Origin: Krasilnikovozyma curviuscula
Lineage: Eukaryota; Basidiomycota; Tremellomycetes; Cystofilobasidiales; Mrakiaceae
Length of the DNA stretch: 64,000 nt
Reading direction: 5' to 3'
NCBI GenBank assembly: GCA_014825775.1
Contig: MVAQ01000063.1
Location: 1 to 64,000 of the forward strand
The translations under genes were made by a program, and so were the position numbers. This document shows positions 22,820-33,949 of this stretch, one piece after another. Within the stretch, counting starts at the first letter, position 1. Each line of letters begins with the position of its first letter. The notes under the pieces are model-generated. The model did not search any database and had not been told where the DNA came from. It saw only the letters and a program-made list of their open reading frames with translations.

Positions 22820-23803
22820 TTATGATGGAGGTATGCCGGTGCTGTTCGAGCAAACAAATGGTAAGTCAATTCCATGCTCATGTCTGCCGCCTCGCTCGGG
22901 GCTTACCGAGTTCCTTGTGAATGGAAAGATTGGGAGAGTTCGGTAGCTTGAGGAGCGTTATATTCACTGACAGTGACGATGTCAAACGGTGCTGTGATGA
23001 TAGATGCGAGGGTCTGGTGTTGAGTAGGGTCTCCATGTCGGCTGCTTGGGAGGAGGTACAGACGCGTCGAGGTAAGTCCAGATTTTTGGAAGTTCGTAGA
23101 AGTCAGCGGGTGATTCGATCGAACTTACTTTGCTAATCTCATCAATCCTACACCAAGTGAATAACGTCCTGTCAATTTGACGCTGACGTCGGGATAAACG
23201 AAGTACGTCCCGTATCCTCCTTCGAGGTTTGACAGCATGTGCGCTGACGAGACCAACGTGCCGTAAAGCATTCGAACTGGTGGTCCGTTCTCATCAATCG
23301 GGTTCTCTACTAGATCCAAAGATTCAGTTCCATCTTCAGACAGCAGGTAGAGGTGGGCGATAAGATAGGGGAGTTCAGCATCTCTAGAAACAGGGATGTG
23401 CGTCATCAGTGGGTGTTCAGCATTGCTTCATCTTTTCGTCAAGCCGCCAGCTAACAGTAATCGTTGTTTCATCCACTCACATTGATAGAATGTTGCCGTC
23501 AGGATCGCTCACTTCAAGCATAACAATGAGAGGAGGCGACAGAGGCAGTCGAGACAGGACGTTGTTTTCAAACGCTGCTGAAACCTCCGGTTGTTGGGTA
23601 ATCGTCAAGACGTACCGCCTATCAGAAGAAGATATAAATAAATGTGAGTAACCAGAAGTTGGTTGTCTACGGGAATCTCACATAGATACTGACCTCCGGC
23701 TACTGTCACTAGAAGACCCTCCGCTACTCGCCTGGTCTTCCATGTCCTGTCCATTCTCCTCCGGATCTCCCTCGGTCATATGGTCAACTGTTTCATCCGA
23801 CAT
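22820..23803 (-). CDS. Velvet-domain transcriptional regulator (VosA/VelB-type)
   Basis: Velvet factors are fungal DNA-binding proteins with an NF-kappaB-like fold that coordinate development, spore viability and secondary metabolism. The start gives MSDETVDHMTEGDPEENG and an acidic/serine leader. An exon then encodes YVLTITQQPEVSAAFENN and LSPPLIVMLEVSDPDGN, the first velvet half. A later exon has RMLYGTLVSSAHMLSNLEGG, YGTYFVYPDVSVKLTGRYSL and VGLMRLAK, the diagnostic second half. The next exon continues LASIITAPFDIVTVSEYNAP and ELSQSFHSQGTR, matching the end of the domain. The most likely last exon adds TGIPPS and stops at 22820; this boundary is the least certain. At roughly 230 residues it is a short velvet protein, nearer VosA or VelB than VeA. 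It is convergent with the cyclo-ligase gene. Confidence 0.85.
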
Positions 23804-25310
23804 TATCGGGTGAGCTAGAACTGCTTTGGTTGGGAGGGAATTATGTTGTGTTTGATTGCTTTGATTGCTTCAGAAAGTGTCCCTATGTATTCGAGGTTCG
23901 TAATAGGGGTTGATTTATGGGGTGAAGAGTGTTGAAAGATGCTCTTTGACTTGTTAAAAAGATGGATTTGGCTGACGTCGATTGGTGAAGACAGTCTGTA
24001 TTAGCTGTGGAGACTTAAATCGGCTAGAGAGGAGAGGCGTTGAGTTTTGACGCCGGGGGTGTTAGAATCAGACTCGAACTGGGTAAGCTACAAAGAGCAG
24101 CTTTTCACCTTATATACAGTTTTCTTTCTTTCTTGATTACAACACTGCTAGAATTATGATACCGTCAGTCAGGTTGCAGCAGCTGAGGGCTGCCGTCGGA
24201 GAAACACATTACGAAACTAAATTGCTCCCTTCGTCGAGATAACTCCTCGTGATTAAGATTTGAGGCCTCTATGATGAGTAGTCCGAAGGGCTACCAAACG
24301 TTAAGTTTCCCGAGAGTTTGGTGGGTGGTGGTAAAGAAGCAAGATGAGAGCGGAAAAAAAATTGAGGGTCGTCAGTGTGCGCACTGCTGGTTAGTTGCTG
24401 TACCGCAAATGACTGCAGCAGCTGGTGTACCATGTGTACCTCATGTCTGAATTTGCGGAGAACAATTAACCCTTGCGAAGGGGAATGCTGTCTGCCCAGC
24501 GCAACATGTCTGACAAGTGATCCCATTTTGGTCTCACAGTGCAAGGCGGGACGCGCGACGTGCATGTTCCCACTCCTCTGGTTCGATCGGAAAAAAATTG
24601 CTGCCAAGGCGCTTCTGAGGGAGAAAGCTGCACGGTTCAGCCCTGCTGCCCTCTGCCGTCGAACCTTGGAGCCTAAGGTTGAGCCAGAGAGGACTGGCAC
24701 ACTGAAGAAGATCTTGAAACCGGGCACTCGCGCTTCCTCGGGCGTGCAAATTAGCCTCCGGGAACCAACAGAGTTGAGAACAACGCAAAGGAACGCAAAA
24801 AACAGGGTTCGATTTCAAATGAAGCGGCTGCGGTGTAACTTCATGGCACTGTACGACCTCGTCAGACGATCCCAAACGGGTTACTACAGATACGTGTGCC
24901 CCTGCCCTTTCGAGTACGGAGCAGAGGCAGGGACGTAATAAGTGGTAACCTTCACCTCGGTAATGAGTCAATTCAACGTCCAAGAAAGCGTCCGCTGATA
25001 AGCAAATTGCGCGGCTCTGCACCAGCAAGTTCTTTGAAAGCAAGGGGATGCTCTTTATCAGAACCACAGGAGGCCTGAATACTGTCCTCTGGACTGACAG
25101 AAGAACGGCTCGTCTCTCGTCGGCCCTGCTGTCAAAATGCGACCAAGTTTTTCGTCGCGCGTCATTGCCAAACGGTAAATGAACCCACGGGAGTATCGTC
25201 CGTACGCTCGTAAAATTCCTGGAATGGAATCAAAGCACCCCCCAAAAGTCATGGTAGGTGTGGTCATAGAACGGAAATAGGGAGTAACCCGGCTGCCACG
25301 TAGCAAAAGG

Positions 25311-25336
25311 AGGAAAGACGCTTAGGAAAGACGCTT
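25311..25336. repeat. Tandem duplication of aggaaagacgctt
   Basis: Two perfect, adjacent 13-nt copies (25311-25323 and 25324-25336). It is short enough to be a replication slippage product. It is noted because it sits inside the gene-poor stretch. Confidence 0.85.
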
Positions 25337-26180
25337 ACCGTAGATCTGGGACTGGGACTGGGGCTTCTGTGGTTTATCCACACGGTTCCAATACCAGTCT
25401 AAGGTGAGAATGAAATCATAAGGGCTTTGGAAAGCTACTCACAAAAGCAATAGGCCTTGCGACCGACTGGAGGGGTGAGTTTGGCGAGGCGATACAACGT
25501 CGTCATCAATTCCCCCAAATCTGAAAAGAAGATACTGAGGGGATGTCTCTGGAAAACATGCCGTACCTCTATTCTGTTCACAGGGAAAGGGGATGGAGCG
25601 GGTTCCAAGCGAGACGATCATTCTCTCACTTCCCGCTGATCCTGACCAGCCGACCAACACCAAACAGCTCTACAAAGAGACGCCCCATTCTGATCACCCC
25701 GCCCCCACAGAGCTGGCGAATCATATGTATCTTGTAGGTCTGATACCTTGGTGAGGGCTGAGCGAAAGACCTTACTTTCTTACGTTGGATGAATCCTGTA
25801 GATCATAACATGGTAGGAGGGAAAGCTGCAATTTCAGTCATAGTCATTTTCACGAAGAAATATCTGGGAAGGTACTAGGCTAGTCACTATGGGCGAGAGC
25901 TATGTGTTACTGATGCCCAGTCTAAAGCAACAGTACAGTGTTCATCTCGGTCTATACTATAAACTGCTGGAAATCAGATAATCGTATTCGAGTGGAAGTA
26001 CACAAACATTATTCGTTATTCTCCAGGCCGCTTGCCCCTCCTCAAAGATTCCAGACCTTCAGAAGTTAATTTCCCATAGGTGTTCAACCTCCCGCTTCCT
26101 TCCCCTGCATTGTCCATTGAAAGTTGCTGTATCTTCGATGGTCGTTCGTTATACAACAATGCTCTCCAGCAGACTAAGAT

Positions 26181-26196
26181 CTCTCTCTCTCTCTCT
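26181..26196. repeat. CT dinucleotide microsatellite
   Basis: Eight consecutive CT units followed by a T-rich pyrimidine run, about 500 bases upstream of TIM23. Pyrimidine-rich tracts are common in fungal promoters. Confidence 0.8.
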
Positions 26197-26700
26197 TTCT
26201 CTTATACGGTTACGTTCATTTGGTGTGTTCTGCCGTTGGGTTTACGCTTGATAGCAGAAACCGTGTTCGGAGATATGAAGAAGAGAATGCAGTTAGCACG
26301 GACCTTTTCAGTCGGGCAATTGAGCTTAAGAGGATCAGTTGTTCCACCGCTTTCGATGATTCAATCTCCGGTCCCAGCACAACTTCTTCTATTGGGGCCC
26401 TTTTTGCAGTCTGGATACATCGATGTCCCACCCTCTGTTACTGACGAAACCAAAACAACACCTGTGCCATCGCTGTGGAGATCTCTTGGCTACACGCCCC
26501 AAAAAAGACACGGATTGAGCTGGGACACGTTTACTTCACTATTTCCTATGCTTCCAGATGCTACCTTACTTGTAAAACGGGAAAAAAATTCTATCTGAGC
26601 CACCCCCGTCCCATTTTTTTTTTCTTGCGCCGCTCGCAGACGGGTTACGTTTTGACGACGTTGACCAAACTTACCAACAGGTTATTCCAATCTAGCCAAA

Positions 26701-27969
26701 ATGTCTTTCACATCGTTCCTTGGTGATCGAAACCGAACAGCTCCACCCCCAGCAGTGAACGACCCTTCAAAAGTTTTCCAGTCCACCACCTTCATCACTC
26801 CAGCGTCGAGCAGCAGCAGCAGCAGCACACCTTCATCCAGCGCATCCTTCCCATCTGAAACATCAAACACAGCTGAATCCCTCTTCGACACCTCGCTCTA
26901 TGATCCAGCGAAACTGCATCCTCTAGCTGGCCTTGGTTCAGGTCAAGGGTTAGATTACCTGCTGTTGGAGGAGGACCAGAGAAGTTTAGTTGAGGGTGCT
27001 GAGAGTGCACTGCCTCACCGGGGAAAGAACGATGAGATTCTGTATGGCGTGGGTGCTGGTTACTTGAGTGGTTAGTGTGCCCTTCCCTTTTGTTAAAAGC
27101 TCAGTTTGAACGCTTTTTTTTTCTGACGGCTTCTCGCAACTTTCATTGTCTTTATACTGGACACTGTATTCGATACATCTTCTGTAAAACACTTTCTAAC
27201 TTTCGAATACTCAGGTTTGGCAGCCGGAGGAGCTTGGGGTTTCCAGGAAGGTTTCTGGAGACGTCTACCGGCGTCCTCTGCTAGACTGAGGTTGAATGCC
27301 GTTCTCAACTCAATGACAAGGCGAGGTGTCTTCCTAGCAAACACCGCTGGAGTGTTAGGTGAGTTCTTTTTGTCTTTCCTGGTGAAGGGGGTTTTGGTTG
27401 GAAATGGTTTGAGTCAGACGGCTGTCAGCATTGCAGACTGCGCTCTGAATAGCATGATGGGTCATTTATAGAAGGCCCAATGGCTCTCTTCAATACAGCT
27501 CTATGTTGCTACTTATGGTCTTGGGTGATACTCTCTGGTCAATAGCCGACCCAACGAGACTTGGCCGCCATGCGCCATTTTCCTCCTACCTGTCATTCAC
27601 ATCCCTTCAAATCGTCTTTGTTATATTCCTCAATCTAAACCAACTCTCTACTGATACAACAACTCTCCTTGTATCTTTTCTAGCTCTCCTGTACAACTGC
27701 ACCAATTCCGGAATTGATTCCTACAGGAACAAACACGATATATGGGGTGCCATGTCTGCTGGATTCGTCAGTGGTGCTATTTACAAGTCAACAGGTACGT
27801 CCTTACCTCGAACATTGGTGTCGGAGAAAGCGTCAGCTGGTCTGCTCTAAGTGGCTCACGATCTTTCCTTCATGTCTCTATAGCTGGTGTACGACCTGCT
27901 CTTGCTGGTGCAACGATGATGACCCTTGGTGCTGGAGGCTGGACGTACGCGAAGAAGGCACTTTTCTAA
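26701..27969 (+). CDS. TIM23: Mitochondrial inner-membrane import translocase subunit Tim23
   Basis: The channel-forming subunit of the TIM23 complex, which imports presequence proteins into the matrix. The start MSFTSFLGDRNRTAPPPAV begins the hydrophilic intermembrane-space half, which has a serine run and LYDPAKLHPLAGLGSGQGLD, the Tim23 receptor segment. The C-terminal half holds the four membrane segments of the Tim17/22/23 fold: EILYGVGAGYLSGLAAGGAW (a glycine-rich GxxxG helix), RRGVFLANTAGVLALLYN, KHDIWGAMSAGFVSGAIYKS and GVRPALAGATMMTLGAGGW, ending KKALF. Introns use gttagt, gtgagt and gtacgt donors. The third coding exon boundary (GVL/ALLYN) spans an intron of 325 nt. Length is about 220 residues, normal for the family. 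Confidence 0.93.
27359..27683 (+). other. 325-nt intron in TIM23
   Basis: Donor gtgagt follows GTGTTAG and the acceptor is ...cttttctag before CTCTCCTG, joining GVL to ALLYN exactly as in Tim23 homologues. It is several times longer than the other introns in this gene. An ATGATGG near 27455 resembles a box C, but no well-placed box D follows, so no RNA gene is claimed. Confidence 0.65.
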
Positions 27970-28673
27970 GCTGTCAGGTGCTTTTGCTTTAATCTCTGTA
28001 GCAATACTTGGCGGGTTTAATCTTTCGATTGCGATTGGTTGATGTGATTTAGACGACGCAACGTATCTGTTCGTTATTCCAAAGTTTACCACATTCTTAC
28101 ACACAACACTCTCTTCTTTATTCCCAACTCCTTTGCTGCCTCTCTGCAAGCAATGCAATCATCTGGAATGAAGTGGCACTCTTGAAGTGATCCCTCCATC
28201 ATTTGCTACACAGAGGCCGAATACAATATATTATTGTACAACAACTTTCCTAAATGTCGCTACTGATCATCTCTCGAACCCGGATTCTGTAGCAACGAGG
28301 GACGTTTCAAACAACTTCAACCATGATCTTTTCGGGTATCCAGCCAAACTCATCCTCAACTCAAACGCATTTCTTTGGGATATAGCTTTGTCCCAAACTA
28401 ATGAATCCTGTTTGAGGAGCTGGCGCGGCTGCAGCAGAAGAGATACAGAAAATGCGGTCGCTGCCGATAGAGAATTGGATATGCTCGTCCCCATATTGGT
28501 TCAGAGCAAGGAAGAATCTTTTTGTCAAATGGAGAGCATCCTACGTTCATTTGAGTGGGGAACCGCTGCATTCCGGTGGTGGTCGTGGTGGTCCGCAAAA
28601 CAAGAGATGTGATGTGACAGAGCTTTCCGAGTAAAATCGCTGAAAAAAACTCATATCGATACAGTGATAACCT
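27970..28673. other. Convergent 3' regions of TIM23 and APC2
   Basis: About 700 bases between convergent stop codons. An open frame at 28187-28612 on the plus strand has no homology I recognise and lies where both 3' ends are expected, so I leave it out. Confidence 0.45.
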
Positions 28674-31600
28674 CTATCCAGCCCTCAAAATCCAGAATCC
28701 ATCAGCTCGTTTGTCAAACGTTCCTTCACGTCGCAGAGCTTCCATGAACGCCTCCAGCTGTTCGATCGTCTTGTCATAACCATCAGCATACGCAAGCATG
28801 GATTGTATTCGGTCCAAAGGGAGTCCATTAAAATTGGTGAGCATACCGTTGATGAAGCTGAGATAGGTTCGTAGTTGTTCTACTTGTGCGTCTTGCACAC
28901 CTTGGATAGCGGAATCTTCTTCCATAACGACTGGAGGGATAAAAAAGGGTAGTATGAACCAGTTCAAGCCTCTAAAGCGGATAATCTGCTCACCTGTTCT
29001 AGTCTGCGCAGCAGCTTCGTTGTCCGCGACTTCCAGCAGAAGCCAAGTATCATTTCCCATGTTCTTGAGTACTCCATTGTTACTCCAGAAATTTAGAGCA
29101 TTTATCATTTGGGGTCTTTCTTTAACTCCTAGAGCGTCACAAAGATCGGACACCAGCCATTCTGAAGTATCGCAGATGCAGTTCGATCAGCAATAATGTC
29201 AATACGAGGAAGGCGCTAAACGATACTCACCTTTCCTATCACCACCAAACAGTTCGACGATACCAGCTTGAAGCATTGTACATTCACCTTCCCAGTTCCT
29301 ATCCTCGAACTCGAGCAGAAGCTCGATGCTTCCCAGCTGAGGCATCCATTTCAATTTTTTATCAGGTTTGAACCGATGGAACGCTTTTTCGTAACGACGT
29401 TGCTGGTGGGCCAGTTGACCAGGTAGTACTAGTGATGAAGTTGCGAATGGAGGCCAGAAGAGACGCGAGATGATTGTAGGGTGGATCGAAGTCTTGTGTG
29501 CCTGGCGCAAACAAAGCAAAAATCTGAATGAAAAGAAGCAAAGGTATAAAGAAGCAAAAGAACTTACTAGAGAATCCGAATGTATATGATTGTCGGTTCT
29601 CTTGCTGTCAGCCAGATCCTTAAGCATAACTTCACAGGCACTCAATGAAGCTTCACCAAATCTCAGCTTGAGCAGTTCTACAATTCGGATCTGTTCAACA
29701 CGAGACACAGACGATCAGGACCCCCGAAACAAGATGAAGTGCTGTTAAGTGACAATCCTCACTTCTTGGTTAAGATCGTAATCTTTCACGGCCAATAACC
29801 TGCTCGCTAAGAGCACCTGGAGCTCCTTAACGATGATTTCCTTACTGTCAAAGATGCTGACCAGTGTACTGATGATATCACTGGCTTTCCCAGAACGGAA
29901 TTCTTGATGTATAAGACAGAGAATGTTAGAATAATTACGCCGAGTGTAAATGACGAACAGATGCATAGCGGACTTACCAGGTGCTGCATCGACAGGTTCT
30001 GGTTTCCAATGGGAATCCGAGTAATCTTCAGGACCATCACCTTCATTCATGATGTTCATTTGAAGCATCCTGATTTCAGATTCGTCGCCCTCAGTAAGCT
30101 CTCCCTCTTCCTCTATAAGTGATGAAACGATGCATCTGATCGTATCTTCTCGATTTCTAGATTAGAGATAACATCAGTAACTTACTGACTTGGATTGAGG
30201 GGAAAACGTAGTCTTACTTCAAGTGTTGCCGTATGGGTTGACCGATCTGATGGAGAAGTACACCGGCGGGGTCGATTTTGCGAAGAGTGCGAATGGTGGA
30301 GACATATGTTGAGATGATGTCCTTCGTTGAGGCACCAGGATGAAGGAGACGTTTCTTTATCCTAAAATACCGCCGATTAAAAAAAAAGAAAACGTCCGAA
30401 CAGAGACCGGCATCAAGACTTACGCTGCACTAAGGGACCTGATCAAGTCCTGCCTCGAGTCGTTCTTTGATAGCGTCAGCTAGAGGAGTAAGTTAACATA
30501 CAGTGAGTAGAGGTGAAGGGATCAAAGAATTGGGATTGGCGTACTTGGAAGTCATCCAGTGCAGGCGTCGAGTCAGGATAATTGACAATGATATCGAACA
30601 GCTCATCCGTCCTACCGTTCACGGTAAGACAAATCCCATCAGTAAGTGTCAAAGCAAGAAAATGTAACACTGCACTCACCTCATATCACAAAATACCTTC
30701 ATCGCGAAGAAATCAAGCCTCATCTTCACCGGTCTCAGAGTGTCTTCCAACGTCCCACTGTCTACAGACGGACTCGCGTAACAGCTCTCCCACCATTTAT
30801 AAATTTGCTCCTTCGTGAACTTCCTACAGTTTTCCAACAGACCAGCTTCCCAGACTTGGCTACAATTCGTCTTGACGTATTCTGAAATCTTATCCTGCGA
30901 CGTCTTGAAGAAGATGCTTGGGAACCGGGTGAGAAATCCCAGTCGTAGCAGTTGAGGTGACGGCGGCGAAGCAATCGGATTGTCCAACGAGATCGCGAGG
31001 TACTTTCTGAAGACGTCGATGAATTGAATGGGTATTATTCGATGCAAATGTTGAATGTAGACCTCTTGGAAGCCTTTGACGAGAGACGAGGATTCGAAGG
31101 CTACTAAGGGCGCTTCCCATGCTTTCATCCAACCTACAAATCGTTCGAGTTGGGTATTTACCAGCTGGTATGTTTGAGGTGAGGCAGATAATCGTTCGGA
31201 TTCCTTGAAAGTAAACGCGAGGAAGAAGGAACTGTTAGCAACGCCTGGTAAGATGCTCCTTTTAAGAATACGTCTCACCTCGATACGTTGGAGAGTTCGT
31301 TTGATATCCTTTTCGAGCATGGAGACTGAAGCCTCGACGTTGCCTTGAGAACCAGTATAAGTTCACATTCGACACAAGAGGGAGGCGGATTGAACTCACT
31401 CAGGAATCTGTCGTACAGCTTCCAATGAAGATCAGCATCCCTCAGAACCCTGAACTTCAGCTTGTGGTTCAGTTGGTCCCTGTCTACATTTCACAAACAG
31501 GGTTATTTGTGAGGTGGGCTGTTTGCACACGCACAAGAAGCGACTCAAGATAACTCACGAATGGCGTTCCAATCCACTTCATCGAGGTTCCTAGGCTTCA

Positions 31601-31805
31601 GAAACTCAGAGCAGATGTTCCAGAACTGAAACCACCACGTTCGAGATACATGAGTACCACGTGCCGAGCGAGATAGAGTAAGGTAAAGTAGGCAGCTCAC
31701 TTGTGTGACTTCGAGCAGCCCATCGATTCCCTCCTGTCCCCTGTTGAGCTTGTTAAAAGCTTCGCTCCATGCTCCGTGAATTTGAGATTTGATATCTACC
31801 GGCAT
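28674..31805 (-). CDS. APC2: Anaphase-promoting complex subunit 2 (cullin)
   Basis: The cullin-like scaffold of the APC/C ubiquitin ligase, which pairs with the RING subunit Apc11 to ubiquitinate cyclins and securin in the nucleus. The N-terminal exons give MPVDIKSQIHGAWSEAFNKL and FWNICSEFLKPRNLDEVDWN, then helical repeats. The cullin homology domain is clear: KASDIISTLVSIFDSKEIIV, KELQVLLASRLLAVKDYDLN and the hallmark IVELLKLRFGEASLSACEVM followed by LKDLADSKRTDNHIH. The C-terminus has the APC2 winged-helix region (WLVSDLCDALGVKERPQMIN) and RTYLSFINGMLTNFNGLPLD, ending GFWILRAG. At least ten introns are visible. The start at 31805 is the first ATG of a good exon, but an upstream exon spliced in at ...tcttacag (near 31830) cannot be excluded, so the 5' end is uncertain. 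Confidence 0.88.
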
Positions 31806-32870
31806 GGCTCTTTTCACCTGGTCATATCTGTAAGAAGTAAATGGACGTTGGAGGTCTCGCCACTTTGTTTTCGCGGTGAGCAGGCACGATTTCCAACAGA
31901 GGCAGCGTGAAGGGGATGTCGAACTCCACTGCAAGACATGTGACTTAAAAGAGCGGAGTGTGAGTGTTATGGTTGTTTATATGGAGCAACATCTTTACGA
32001 AGAGATAGAGAAAAGGAGCTGTCAGGTTTGCGCTGCGTTGATTTCGAAGCTCAAGAATCCAGGCAATAAACAAGTACAGATAATAATTGTGTTTGCAATT
32101 TTAAACAAATGTCATCCATCAAGTTCCCCAATTTCTTCTTCCGGTTCTGCTCGGAAGAGATAAGGGGTGAAAAGACACGGCGTCCACATCGCGCCGACCA
32201 TCTACTTTTCTTCTTGTCCTTCTTGTTTTTCTTGTTTTTGCCCTTGCCCTTTCGTTGGAAGTGTTTGGTTCATCAAGACTAGTACCAGTTCGTACCCTCA
32301 TTCCAGGATCTCCCGTACCTCTCATCGTAGTGTACACCTTGTCCTCCACGAGATCGCCGAGCACCTGGCAAAGCTGCCTGCCGAGTTCGGCCGCTTGGTG
32401 AGAGGAGGAGTCTTTGTCGTAGCGCTTAGGAATATCCAGCAGGATATGGAGGAGGATGGAGTGTGTAGTCCAAGAGCCATTCGAAAACTGGTTCATCCAA
32501 GGGAAAGAAAAGTCAATTCCTTCCTCTTGGGTTGACAGGGTGAAGGAGCTTCATCGCTCCTTCACTGTTCAAGAACTTGGCTTTGGTCTTTTGGTCTTCG
32601 TTACACTGCTTCATAAGGGTTGGATTGTGTTTTACTGGATTCCAAAGCGTTCAGACTTAATGCTGAATGGTAGCTCTTTCGTCTCAAACTTTACTTGCAG
32701 ATGTGTGAGTATGAAGCAGTCCGGGGGAAAAGTTGATCGTCACAATTTTAAGCGTACAACTGAGTCAAAAATGTTTTCTTCACAAGTATCTTCCTATCTG
32801 CTACAACAGTCTCTTCGAATGTCCATTGACGACTGGAGACCAAAATCATAACAGTACACTTCACAACCTT
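31806..32870. other. APC2 upstream region with unassigned overlapping frames
   Basis: This holds the APC2 promoter and possibly a small gene. At 32119-32496 the minus strand encodes a plausible-looking segment (HSILLHILLDIPKRYDKDSS, ELGRQLCQVLGDLVEDKVYT) but it ends in a Lys/Arg simple-sequence tract and overlaps an equally open plus-strand frame (32167-32535). I recognise neither and report no CDS. Confidence 0.35.
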
Positions 32871-33317
32871 CTAAACGATCTCTTCTCTTGTCCTAGGTCT
32901 TCTTCCACTCTCATATAAATCTGAGTATTGTTTATCAATTGGGTAGTGGTCTTGGGAGGGAAGTGGTCGTGGTCCCAACACGTCGCTTCTAAAAGGAGAC
33001 CTTGGAAGAGGAGGCGGTGCAGCGCAAAGACTTGTCGTTTGTAGACGAGGAAGTATAGCTCGTCGCATCATCTTGTCCTTCTCGAGCGCCAAGGATGAAT
33101 GTATTGAGAGAACTGGGAATGGTGAGATGGACGATGATGAGAAGTCCTCCTCGGAGGAGGAGGGTGAGATGGATGAGATTATTGTTGTTGATCCGAATGA
33201 GGTCCGCATAGGAGCTGGCTTCCTACGAACTGCTCTTCGTCGACAAAGAGATGTCTGTTCTACTACTATGATCTGTGGGACTGGTGCTTTGGGTAAGGGG
33301 CGAGGTCCGGTTTGCAT
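32871..33317 (-). CDS. Small Ser-rich protein, member A of an unrecognised three-member RRKPxP family
   Basis: About 148 residues, function unknown. It shares a layout with two other minus-strand proteins in this window (45142-45684 and 46360-46967). A proline-containing leader (KAPVPQIIVV) is followed by the basic box TSLCRRRAVRRKPAPM, a serine/acidic stretch (SSSEEDFSSSS), PVLSIHSSLALEKDKMMRRAIL, a proline-rich segment (AAPPPLPRSP) and the C-terminus RTREEIV. The serine stretch is preceded by FGSTTIISSISPS. No signal peptide or membrane segment is seen. The ATG at 33317 is used; an in-frame TTG lies two codons upstream, and a 5' coding exon is possible because an ...aaaacag acceptor-like site lies just upstream. 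RRKPAP resembles a class I SH3 ligand, which is inference only. Confidence 0.6.
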   Translation of the reverse strand: MQTGPRPLPKAPVPQIIVVEQTSLCRRRAVRRKPAPMRTSFGSTTIISSISPSSSEEDFSSSSISPFPVLSIHSSLALEKDKMMRRAILPRLQTTSLCAAPPPLPRSPFRSDVLGPRPLPSQDHYPIDKQYSDLYESGRRPRTREEIV

Positions 33318-33949
33318 CTTCAAGCGTCTGTTTTGGAAAATAAAATAAAATCAGAGGTGGCACCCTGATCACACCAGGGAATCCTACTCATTACAGAATC
33401 AGTACAGGTTGCAGATAGATACACCTAAAGATCGTTTTGGTAGTTGGAAGCACAGAAGCACGAAACGAAGTGCTGAGAAACGAGAGGTAGCACTGCACGC
33501 GAGCCTGGCCCGGTTGCAAGCCCGCCACATTGCTTCCTAGAAGCACTTCTCTGTGCCACTGATAAATCAAACACTAATTTCTATGTATCGACGAGTGGTA
33601 GCAGGATCACTCGGCACTCTGCATTCAGTCGTGTTGCGCGCAGACTTTGGACGCAACGCGACTGCCTTCTTTTCACAGCACGAACCCACCGCAGGCCCAC
33701 AGGTACTCTTCTATCCCAAATGGCTATCATCTCTTGCCTCTTGATTTTCCATTTTCCCTCAGTGTCCCCTCTTCTGTTACCGTAGGCGCCACCTCGATCA
33801 GTGAGTGGCCAAGTCTCGATTCCAAATGAAGACATCGTTCACTTTTCGACGACCATCCAGCGGCCTGAAGAAAAGCATGGCTCTCTTTAGATTCTGAGCC
33901 CAGGCGGCTGATTTTTTTTTTACACAGCAGCCGTTGCAGCGGGAGAAGT
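33318..33949. promoter_or_regulatory. Divergent gap between family member A and the POT transporter
   Basis: About 630 bases between divergent starts; it should contain both promoters. A T-run at 33910-33921 lies just upstream of the transporter ATG. No other feature was recognised. Confidence 0.4.

Larger units (their letters stand above)
23804..26700. other. Gene-poor 2.9-kb stretch
   Basis: No gene model could be supported. Open frames of 60-190 codons overlap on both strands, especially 24270-25310 and 26080-26600, but none shows a domain, a consistent splice pattern or a clear start. The first part (23804-24250) should contain the velvet gene promoter and the last part the TIM23 promoter. 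A perfect 13-nt tandem duplication and a CT microsatellite are listed separately. The region could be a relic of a mobile element, a noncoding transcript or a diverged gene; I cannot tell. Confidence 0.4.

Noticed and set aside
24790..24810. tRNA B-box-like gggttcgattt
   Set aside because: No matching A box or cloverleaf could be drawn around it; the same holds for ggttcgagc near 248.
24534..25067. 177-codon minus-strand frame and the overlapping 187-codon plus-strand frame (24375-24938)
   Set aside because: They overlap on opposite strands, have no recognised domain or splice context, and look like chance open frames in a stop-poor stretch.
28187..28612. 141-codon plus-strand frame between TIM23 and APC2
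   Set aside because: It lies where two 3' UTRs converge; composition is not gene-like and no family was recognised.
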